DNA of 16,992 nucleotides from Lachnoclostridium phytofermentans (GTDB taxonomy: Bacteria > Bacillota > Clostridia > Lachnospirales > Lachnospiraceae). This document shows, piece after piece, positions 7,756 to 13,697 of the stretch. The notes beneath the pieces were generated by a model. The model was given only the letters and a program-made list of their open reading frames with translations. It was not told where the DNA came from and made no database searches. The stretch covers positions 1 through 16,992 of the forward strand of contig DPVV01000444.1 of NCBI GenBank assembly GCA_003526525.1. The letters run 5' to 3'. How positions within the stretch are numbered: position 1 is the first letter of the stretch; the number at the start of each line of letters is the position of its first letter. The position numbers and the translations under genes were made by a program.

Positions 7756-7870
7756 AAGAAAATTTATAATTTTCTTTCACACAGCCTACTAAGTGGGCAT
7801 GTTTGTGCCTGCGTCTTACTCGGTACAAACTTCTACCTACTACTGAGCAATGCTCAAATTCGCAGATTTG
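7750..7870 (+). repeat. Structured repeat element A in the fliH-fliI gap
   Basis: A run of adjacent hairpins fills the 134-nt gap. Hairpin 1 is a perfect 15-bp stem, GTGTGAAAGAAAATT (7750-7764) with its complement at 7768-7782, and it overlaps the fliH stop. A small stem pairs 7784-7789 with 7793-7798. Hairpin 2 pairs GTTTGTGCC (7801-7809) with GGTACAAAC (7822-7830) around a 12-nt loop. Two short stems follow (7845-7848 with 7852-7855, and 7855-7860 with 7865-7870). There is no U-tract, so it is not a classical terminator. Hairpins 1 and 2 recur after flgE and, in diverged form, after flgD. Confidence 0.8.
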
Positions 7871-7889
7871 TAACAGAATGGAGTTTATA

Positions 7890-9194
7890 ATGATAGATTT
7901 TAACAAGTATGAAGAACTTCTTATGAAATCATATGCAAACCGTTTGGGTAAGGTAACAAAGGTAGTTGGACTAACGGTGGAATCTATCGGTCCTGACGCC
8001 AGTGTTAATGATCTTTGTGAAATTATTTCACAAGACAAGAGCATAGTAGTGAAGGCAGAAGTAATTGGCTTTCGAGATGATAGACTTCTGCTAATGCCAT
8101 ACGATGACATCACAGGAATTGGTGTTGGTAGTATGGTATTAAACCGAAAAGAACCATTGCTGGTTAAAGTCGGTGATGAACTTCTTGGTCAGACGTTAGA
8201 TGGTTTAGGAAATCCAATGGATATGAGTACTCTTTCGCTTAGTGAAAGTTATCCAGTTGATGCAAAAGCACCAGATCCTATGGACAGGGAATTGATTGGA
8301 GAGGTATTATCACTCGGGGTTAGAGCTGTTGATGGCTTGCTTACGATAGGAAAAGGCCAACGTATTGGTATCTTTGCAGGTAGTGGTGTTGGAAAAAGTA
8401 CATTACTTGGTATGTTTGCAAGAAATACGAAAGCTGATATCAATGTAATTGCATTAATCGGAGAGCGTGGTAGGGAAGTAAAAGAATTTATCGAGAGGGA
8501 TCTAGGACAGGAAGGTGTGAAGCGTTCTGTCTTAGTTATTGCAACCTCGGATAAGCCAGCTCTTATACGAAAAAAGGCAGCGAAAACTGCAACAGCGATT
8601 GCAGAGTATTTTAGAGACAAAGGAAAAGATGTTTTGTTAATGATGGACTCGTTAACAAGATTTTCAATGGCTCAAAGAGAAATTGGATTAGCTAGCGGGG
8701 AACCGCCTGTATCGAGAGGATATCCTCCTAGTGTTTACTCTGAGATGCCTAAGCTCCTAGAAAGAGCAGGTAATAGTGACAAAGGCTCTATTACAGGGCT
8801 TTATACAGTTTTAGTAGATGGTGATGATTTTAATGAACCAATTACCGATACAGCAAGAGGTATCCTAGATGGACATATCATGCTATCGAGAAAATTGGCA
8901 CAAAAGAATCATTATCCTGCAATCGATGTGTTGGCAAGTATCTCTCGTGTTATGAGTGCAATTGCAACTTCAGAACATAAAAAGCTTGCAGGTAAATTAA
9001 AGATGGTATTAGCGACATACCAGGATGCAGAGGATTTGATAAATATTGGAGCCTACAAATCTGGGACAAACAAAAATATTGACTATGCCATGAGAAAGAT
9101 TGAACAGGTTAATGAGTTTCTATCCCAGCAAGTCGATGAGAAAGCAGATTTTGAGGATACCATTCACAAATTAGAAAGTATATTTGAAGATTAA
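7890..9194 (+). CDS. fliI: Flagellum-specific export ATPase FliI
   Basis: FliI is the hexameric ATPase of the flagellar type III export gate, homologous to F1-ATPase beta. The product is 434 aa (usual about 435-440). Walker A is AGSGVGKST (residues 163-171), GERGREV is at 191-197, Walker B is LLMMDSLTR (249-257), and the T3SS-specific segment SRGYPPSVYSEMPKLLERAG follows. I chose ATG 7890 because GGAG (7880-7883) is 6 nt upstream and the N-terminus matches the family. The frame is open further upstream, but that stretch is the hairpin repeat. Unlike the genes before it, fliI is preceded by a 134-nt structured gap and followed by one of 202 nt. Confidence 0.97.
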   Translation: MIDFNKYEELLMKSYANRLGKVTKVVGLTVESIGPDASVNDLCEIISQDKSIVVKAEVIGFRDDRLLLMPYDDITGIGVGSMVLNRKEPLLVKVGDELLGQTLDGLGNPMDMSTLSLSESYPVDAKAPDPMDRELIGEVLSLGVRAVDGLLTIGKGQRIGIFAGSGVGKSTLLGMFARNTKADINVIALIGERGREVKEFIERDLGQEGVKRSVLVIATSDKPALIRKKAAKTATAIAEYFRDKGKDVLLMMDSLTRFSMAQREIGLASGEPPVSRGYPPSVYSEMPKLLERAGNSDKGSITGLYTVLVDGDDFNEPITDTARGILDGHIMLSRKLAQKNHYPAIDVLASISRVMSAIATSEHKKLAGKLKMVLATYQDAEDLINIGAYKSGTNKNIDYAMRKIEQVNEFLSQQVDEKADFEDTIHKLESIFED

Positions 9195-9396
9195 TTAGTT
9201 AGAAGTTACATCTATAAAATATCTTCTATCTACGCAATCTTCCTAAGCAATATAATGTTTGAATGGAGTTAAACAAGAAAAGGTACGCTTTGCGAACTTT
9301 TCCTTGCATGAATAATTTCGTTAATGTTAATAAACACAAACGAAGGATGCGAAGATAAGCACACGCATGAATGCGTGAGCAGGAATGAGGACAGCT
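9195..9396 (+). other. Hairpin-rich fliI-fliJ gap
   Basis: No gene is seen in these 202 nt. Three hairpins follow one another. The first is a long imperfect stem at 9274-9306 whose top is CGC-TTT-GCG. The second is nested at 9317-9344 (TTCGTT with AACGAA outside, TGTT with AACA inside, 2x2 internal loop). The third is a perfect 7-bp stem at 9362-9377 (CACGCAT with ATGCGTG). None has a U-tract. The ten bases GAATGGAGTT at 9261-9270 are identical to those holding the fliI ribosome site (7876-7885), yet no start codon in the fliJ frame follows nearby. Confidence 0.6.
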
Positions 9397-9852
9397 ATGA
9401 AGAAGTTCGTCTATCCAATGCAAAGTATATTAAACATTAAAAATAAGCTAGAAGAGCAAGAAAAAAATAATTATGGCATTGCAAAAGCTAAATTAATAGA
9501 AGAAGAGCATAAATTAATGGAGTTAGTGGAGAGAAAAGATTCCTATGAGTTTCAGATAAAGGAAGCGATGTCTTCGACATTAAACATTGCAAATATTCGA
9601 AGATTAGAAGATGCGATAGAGTCGATGAAACAGTTTATTAAGCAACAGACAAAAGCTGTAGTAAAGGCAGAGCAAGCGGTAGAATTGGCGATGCAAAGAC
9701 TTAAAAGTGCAATGATTGAACGAAAAACCCATGATAAACTTAGAGAAAATGCTTTTGATAGTTATCTCAAAGAATACGCCGGGGAAGAAATGAAGGAAAT
9801 TGATGAACTAGTCAGCTTCCAATATGGCAAGAAAGCAAAGGAGATCGTATAA
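9397..9852 (+). CDS. fliJ: Flagellar export protein FliJ
   Basis: FliJ is the small coiled-coil stalk of the export ATPase, equivalent to F1 gamma, and an escort for export chaperones. The product is 151 aa (family about 145-150). It is almost entirely charged coiled coil and opens with FVYPMQSILNIKNKLEEQEK, matching the family pattern of an aromatic residue, Q/L-x-L-L and a K/E-rich helix. Sequence identity in FliJ is always low, so position after fliI and length add support. I prefer ATG 9397 to ATG 9385 because GAGGA (9387-9391) is then spaced by 5 nt. The stop overlaps the next start (TAATG), implying translational coupling. Confidence 0.9.
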   Translation: MKKFVYPMQSILNIKNKLEEQEKNNYGIAKAKLIEEEHKLMELVERKDSYEFQIKEAMSSTLNIANIRRLEDAIESMKQFIKQQTKAVVKAEQAVELAMQRLKSAMIERKTHDKLRENAFDSYLKEYAGEEMKEIDELVSFQYGKKAKEIV

Positions 9853-10637
9853 TGGCAAGAAAGAAACGTGATGAGTCGGATAAGAAGAAAAAATCAAATG
9901 GTACAATGGCAACGGTTCTTGTGGTTGTTGGTATTATGTTGATCTGGCTTCTTCTCTTAGGAGTATTGTTACGCTTAGATGTTGGTGGCATCGGTACTTC
10001 ATTACGTCCGTCATTTAAGAATGTTCCGATATTGAAAATGTTATTGCCTCCGGTTTCGGAAGAACAGCTGATATGGGAAGAAAATTATCCTTATGAAAGT
10101 ATTACAGATGCGGTCAATCGAATTAAAGAACTAGAGGTTGAGTTAGATACTGCATTACAATCGAGTAAAACATACGCAGATAGAAATGCGCAATTAGAAG
10201 CCGAAGTCGCAAGATTAAAGGTGTTTGAGGATAATGTTCTTGCTTTTGAAAATCGAGTAAAAGCATTTGATAAAAACGTGGTATTTAATGATAAAGCTCC
10301 AAGTATTGAAGAATATAAAAAATACTACGAAGAAATTAATCCAACAACAGCAGAAGAAATTTACCGTTTGGTGTTAGAGCAATTACAATATGATGCTAGC
10401 ATTATAGAGAAAGCAAAAATTATTAAAACGATGAAACCTTCTCAAGCTGCTCAAGTAATTGAGGAGATGACGGCAGATATTGAATGGACCGCAAAAGTAT
10501 TACTTAGCATGAAAGCAGATGAAAGTGCAGCAATCTTTGATAAGATGAATAAGCTTTATTCAGCAAAAATATTCAAAAAAATGGCCGACATGGATGAAGA
10601 TAAGCTAAATAGTATAAAAGCAAGTTTGACTAATTAA
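9852..10637 (+). CDS. MotE/YlxF-like flagellar operon membrane protein
   Basis: The product is 261 aa. A short Lys-rich cytoplasmic N-terminus is followed by one transmembrane helix (about residues 20-40), a coiled coil (about 85-120), and a C-terminal helical domain (about 160-258) with two MgtE-N-like repeats: IIKTMKPSQAAQVIEEM, then VLLSMKADESAAIFDKM. This matches the YlxF/MotE group encoded between fliJ and fliK in Firmicutes. In alphaproteobacteria MotE is a periplasmic chaperone for the stator-associated MotC; the role in clostridia is not established to my knowledge. The single N-terminal helix puts the domain outside the membrane. It overlaps fliJ by 1 nt and is followed by a 169-nt gap before fliK. 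Confidence 0.85.
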   Translation: MARKKRDESDKKKKSNGTMATVLVVVGIMLIWLLLLGVLLRLDVGGIGTSLRPSFKNVPILKMLLPPVSEEQLIWEENYPYESITDAVNRIKELEVELDTALQSSKTYADRNAQLEAEVARLKVFEDNVLAFENRVKAFDKNVVFNDKAPSIEEYKKYYEEINPTTAEEIYRLVLEQLQYDASIIEKAKIIKTMKPSQAAQVIEEMTADIEWTAKVLLSMKADESAAIFDKMNKLYSAKIFKKMADMDEDKLNSIKASLTN

Positions 10638-10806
10638 CAAGTTAGCTTAAAAGTCTTTAGTTAAAGATTTTATACGGTATGAAAAGCTTAGTAAGAAAAG
10701 GCAAATCAAGCTATAGTTTGATAAGTAAAACATGGCAAGCTAGAGATTGATGAGCAAAAGCTTAATAAGCTTAACATAAATAATAATTTAAGAAAGGAGG
10801 GACACA
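10638..10806 (+). other. motE-like to fliK gap with hairpin and direct repeats
   Basis: This 169-nt non-coding gap has a 10-bp hairpin with one bulged G at 10648-10672 (loop AGTT, no U-tract), then imperfect direct repeats, then two AAGCTT palindromes (10758-10763 and 10767-10772). It ends with a strong ribosome site, AAGGAGGG (10794-10801), for fliK. I see no promoter good enough to call. Confidence 0.55.
10707..10759 (+). repeat. Two imperfect 24-nt direct repeats, period 29
   Basis: The 24 bases at 10707-10730 and at 10736-10759 match at 20 of 24 positions (both begin CAAGCTA and end with four A after AG-T/C). The start-to-start distance is 29 nt. A shorter, degenerate copy (AAGCTTAG followed by TAAGAAAA) lies just upstream at about 10684-10699. 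This could be a decayed tandem duplication or a set of binding sites. Confidence 0.6.
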
Positions 10807-12210
10807 ATGCAGATGCAATCCGTTATGTTAGGTGGAGTAGATACTGCAAATTTATTAAGCTCTATCGCTATGGAAAGTAAGACTACGAATAGCCCAAAGA
10901 CGATGTCTTTTGATAAGATGTTACAGGGAAGTACTGAAGTTAAACCAAAGTCAGAACCAGTTAACACTTTGAAACAAGATAAGATGAAAGACTCTTCTAC
11001 GAAAGTATCAAAGGATAATGCTAAAATAGTATCGAAGGATAACACTACAGTAGCTAATAGAGAAACTGCGAAGATACCTGTGGCGAATGAGAATAGCATT
11101 TCTGATACTGACTCAGTGTCTAGTCAAACAGAGAAACATGATTTAACTAGTCAAACAGACAGTATTACAAAAGCAGTGGAAGAAGTTAAGGAAACAATTT
11201 TGAAGACTCTTTCCATTACCGAAGAAGAATTAACGGAATTTATGAGTATTCTAGGGATTTCTATGTTGGATTTATTAAATCCAGAGAGTTTAAAGCAATT
11301 AACCCTTGTAAGTGCTGGTACTGATGACATCACTATTCTTTTGACCGATGAAAATTTAAATCAGTCATTAAATCAGTTATTGGAATCACTTGATCAAATC
11401 ATGGAACAATGTGGAATTAAGCAAGAGGATGTTTTAACGCTACAAAACATGGAGAAAGAATTTGCATCTCTTATGAATCAATCCGAGGATGATATGGATT
11501 CCGAGGAACCTGTAGAAGGTGTTGGTAATAACAATATCAAAGTGCAGGAACAAAGAGAGGATGCAGATACGAAAGAAGAAGCTTCTGTTAATTTTGAGTT
11601 TACTGCTGTAAAACAATCAGAAGATGGCAGTACAAAGCAATCTACAGATAGTCACAAGAAGGATCAAACACCAGATAATCAAATAACGCAAGGGGAACAG
11701 TTTTTAAATCAATTAACTCAGACAGTTACAACAAGAACAGATTTTTCTGACGAGTTAACTACCATTAGGGAGTTGCGTGATATTACGAATCAGATTGTCG
11801 AACAAATTAAAGTCGTAATAAAACCATCTCAAACATCTATGGATATGATGTTAAATCCGGAACACCTTGGAAGAGTGCAACTTAACATAAGTTCAAAAGA
11901 AGGCGTTTTAACTGCTTCTTTCATCACTCAGAATCAGATTGCGAAAGAAGCAATCGAAAGTCAGATGCAAGTACTAAAAGAAAATCTTGAGGCACAGGGG
12001 TTAAAAGTTGAAGAAATTGAAGTTACAATAGCTAACTTTTCTTTTCAACAAAGTAGCCAAATGGATGGAGAAAACAAAAATAGTGAGCAAGGAAAAGCAA
12101 AATCAAATAAAACTCTTCGATTGGATAGCTTAGAAGATATACCAGTTGAAGAAGAGGAAAATGAGAACTTGAATGTGTTATCTGGTTCTAACTTCGATAC
12201 CTCAGCTTAA
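10807..12210 (+). CDS. fliK: Flagellar hook-length control protein FliK
   Basis: FliK is the secreted molecular ruler that sets hook length and switches export from hook to filament substrates. The product is 467 aa. The N-terminal two-thirds is low-complexity, rich in Ser, Thr, Lys, Glu and Gln, as expected for the extended ruler. The globular C-terminal export-switch domain (about residues 335-415) has MMLNPEHLGRVQLNISSKEG and LKVEEIEVTIAN, with the family's L-P-x-x-L-G-x-V-x-V pattern. A strong AAGGAGGG ribosome site precedes the ATG by 5 nt. It is 17 nt upstream of flgD, whose product is also a hook-assembly protein. The N-terminal part will align poorly with homologues. Confidence 0.95.
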   Translation: MQMQSVMLGGVDTANLLSSIAMESKTTNSPKTMSFDKMLQGSTEVKPKSEPVNTLKQDKMKDSSTKVSKDNAKIVSKDNTTVANRETAKIPVANENSISDTDSVSSQTEKHDLTSQTDSITKAVEEVKETILKTLSITEEELTEFMSILGISMLDLLNPESLKQLTLVSAGTDDITILLTDENLNQSLNQLLESLDQIMEQCGIKQEDVLTLQNMEKEFASLMNQSEDDMDSEEPVEGVGNNNIKVQEQREDADTKEEASVNFEFTAVKQSEDGSTKQSTDSHKKDQTPDNQITQGEQFLNQLTQTVTTRTDFSDELTTIRELRDITNQIVEQIKVVIKPSQTSMDMMLNPEHLGRVQLNISSKEGVLTASFITQNQIAKEAIESQMQVLKENLEAQGLKVEEIEVTIANFSFQQSSQMDGENKNSEQGKAKSNKTLRLDSLEDIPVEEEENENLNVLSGSNFDTSA

Positions 12211-12227
12211 CTTGCAGAAAGGGTAAT

Positions 12228-13064
12228 ATGGCAGAAATTATCGGTAGTGTTAAAGATGGTATTTTAGAGCAAACGAATACCGCCATTACAACAACAAACA
12301 AACCAAAGGTTGGAACTTCAGAACTTGGTAAAGACGCATTCTTACAATTATTAGTATGTCAGATGCAGAACCAAGATCCTTTAAATCCAAGTACAGATAC
12401 CGAATTTGTTTCTCAGTTAGCAACATTTTCACAACTAGAAGAATTACAAAACTTAACTGCATCGACCGATAAATCGCAAGCATTTTCGTTGGTTGGAAAA
12501 GATGTTATCTTGACTGCTACAGACGGTTTTGGAAAAACAACTTATATCAGTGGAACCGTTGATTTTATCAATATGTCAAAATCAAAAGTAAAGCTTTCTG
12601 TGAATGGCGATTTATATGATATGGATCAGTTATATACTGTTGTTGATAATAACTATATTGTTGAACAGGGAAGACCAAAGGTTCCTGAAAAGGTGAATTT
12701 TGAATTTGACGCTGACAAGCCAAGTGATCTTACATTTGAAGTCAATCTTGGAGAAGGCGAAACGGTAGCAAATCAAGTTGCTGTTATCATTAACAATCTT
12801 ATTCTTGATTCAAAGTATGTATCACTGAATGGTAATAAGCTTACAATTAGTAAAGATATCTTATCTGCTTTACCAAACGGAGAATATAAACCAGCAATTG
12901 TATTTAATGATGCTTTATATACTACAATATCCGATCAGGTTCATATTAAGGTTGTAAATTCTGAAGCGACTAGTATGCCATCAGGAGAAGAAGATAAGGA
13001 ATCCGGGGATACTGGGAATGAAGAAAATGATGAGACTAAGACTCAAGAAAATGCATTAGTATAA
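12228..13064 (+). CDS. flgD: Hook cap / hook assembly scaffold FlgD
   Basis: FlgD caps the growing hook and guides FlgE polymerisation. The product is 278 aa, longer than many FlgD (about 140 in Bacillus, about 230 in enterobacteria). The conserved N-terminal domain has LGKDAFLQLLVCQMQNQDPL and SQLATFSQLEEL (about residues 33-75). A central beta-rich section fits the usual tudor-like and Ig-like insert. The last 30 or so residues are an unusual acidic Ser/Glu/Asp-rich tail. A ribosome site AAAGGG is 6 nt upstream of the ATG. The gene is followed by a 145-nt gap containing repeat element C. Confidence 0.96.
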   Translation: MAEIIGSVKDGILEQTNTAITTTNKPKVGTSELGKDAFLQLLVCQMQNQDPLNPSTDTEFVSQLATFSQLEELQNLTASTDKSQAFSLVGKDVILTATDGFGKTTYISGTVDFINMSKSKVKLSVNGDLYDMDQLYTVVDNNYIVEQGRPKVPEKVNFEFDADKPSDLTFEVNLGEGETVANQVAVIINNLILDSKYVSLNGNKLTISKDILSALPNGEYKPAIVFNDALYTTISDQVHIKVVNSEATSMPSGEEDKESGDTGNEENDETKTQENALV

Positions 13065-13105
13065 GAGAAACTAGAAGTTTGTTTTCGTCCACGACAGTAG
13101 TAGTA

Positions 13106-13167
13106 GAGTGAAAGTAAATCCTTCTCACTCATCAAGTTTGTGTCTATGCTGCGTACACAAATTTGAT
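13106..13167 (+). repeat. Structured repeat element C in the gap after flgD
   Basis: Hairpin 1-like stem: GAGTGA (13106-13111) with TCACTC (13125-13130), extended by AAG with CTT and one bulged C. Hairpin 2: ATCAAGTTTGTGT (13131-13143) with ACACAAATTTGAT (13155-13167), 13 bp with one G-T wobble, loop of 11 nt. Order, spacing and core sequence (GTGAAAG, then GTTTGTG, then TGCGT) match elements A and B, although the copy has diverged. The rest of the 145-nt gap (13065-13105 and 13168-13209) holds no other feature I can support apart from the ribosome site GAGGAAAAG. Confidence 0.7.
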
Positions 13168-13209
13168 AATACACATTGTCTTTTCAGCAGCGGAGAAAAG
13201 AGGAAAAGT

Positions 13210-13608
13210 ATGAATCAAATAAATAAAAACTTTACCTCCATCGAGCAGGCAGCAAGTAGGTATCTGCCAAAAAGTAATAAGCAAACGACATCCTCCATAT
13301 TACCAAGTGGTAAGAGCTTCCAAGAAATCTTATTGGAACAGCAGTCTACCACAAAGGATACGGAACTTAAATTCTCCAAACATGCGAATGAACGCCTATT
13401 AAGTAGGAATATTGATTTAACAAGTTCTCAATTAGAACGGTTACAATCAGGTGCAAAAATGGCAAGTGAAAAAGGAATCAAAGAGTCGTTAGTCATGGTG
13501 GACAATCTCGCATTTATTGTAAACATTAAAAATAATACCGTAGTAACTGCAGTGAATGATGGAGATGATAGAGTATTTACTAACATTGACGGTGCAGTAA
13601 TAATGTAA
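13210..13608 (+). CDS. Small flagellar operon protein (TIGR02530-like)
   Basis: The product is 132 aa, with a disordered N-terminal half and a conserved C-terminal region: LKFSKHANERLLSRNIDL, then KGIKESLVMVDNLAFIVNI, then VVTAVNDGDDRVFTNIDGA. This is the pattern of the small 'flagellar operon protein' family found between flgD and flgE in many Firmicutes (TIGR02530 from memory). No biochemical function is established that I know of; location and co-conservation suggest a hook-assembly role. I chose ATG 13210 because the ribosome site GAGGAAAAG (about 13199-13207) is just upstream. The frame is open back to at least 13108, but that region is the hairpin repeat and has no family similarity I recognise. 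Confidence 0.88.
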   Translation: MNQINKNFTSIEQAASRYLPKSNKQTTSSILPSGKSFQEILLEQQSTTKDTELKFSKHANERLLSRNIDLTSSQLERLQSGAKMASEKGIKESLVMVDNLAFIVNIKNNTVVTAVNDGDDRVFTNIDGAVIM

Positions 13609-13611
13609 AGA

Positions 13612-13677
13612 TGTGAATGAAACGCTGGACCTTCGGGAAGCGATATTAGTGGATTGACAGAAGCTAATCACATTCAC
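13612..13677 (+). ncRNA. Possible three-way-junction RNA upstream of flgE
   Basis: In the 89-nt gap before flgE, an outer stem (GTGAATG at 13613-13619 with CATTCAC at 13671-13677) encloses two hairpins. The first pairs CGCT (13623-13626) with AGCG (13639-13642) and has an inner CC-TTCG-GG cap, a UUCG tetraloop. The second pairs ATTAGT (13645-13650) with GCTAAT (13663-13668) around a 12-nt loop. The structure ends a few bases before the flgE ribosome site GGAGG (13684-13688). It matches no riboswitch class I recognise. The outer stem resembles hairpin 1 of elements A and B with one base pair flipped. Confidence 0.4.
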
Positions 13678-13697
13678 CTAGTAGGAGGTTTTTTCTT

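Noticed and set aside
7750..7782. Hairpin 1 as an intrinsic transcription terminator
   Set aside because: No T run follows (the next bases are AGCCTACT), and essential downstream genes lack a clear new promoter. The same holds for 15138-15169.
7803..7889. 29-residue N-terminal extension of FliI in the same open frame
   Set aside because: The stretch is the hairpin repeat, has no ribosome site at 7803, and the family N-terminus begins near 7890, which has GGAG at the right distance. Lack of stops here is probably chance.
9385..9396. ATG 9385 as the fliJ start
   Set aside because: It lies in the ribosome-site sequence that serves ATG 9397 and would add only MRTA, absent from the usual FliJ N-terminus.
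10788..11099. 103-codon minus-strand frame over the start of fliK
   Set aside because: Antisense to a clear gene with a strong ribosome site; Ser/Phe/Leu-rich translation typical of shadows of Lys/Glu-rich coding.
13108..13209. 34-residue N-terminal extension of the 132-aa flagellar protein
   Set aside because: It overlaps repeat element C, is Cys/Ser-rich unlike the rest, and the start at 13210 has a clear ribosome site.
13612..13677. Known riboswitch (c-di-GMP I/II, THF, preQ1) before flgE
   Set aside because: c-di-GMP riboswitches often precede motility genes, but the conserved core sequences of those classes are not present as I remember them. Left as an unassigned structured RNA.
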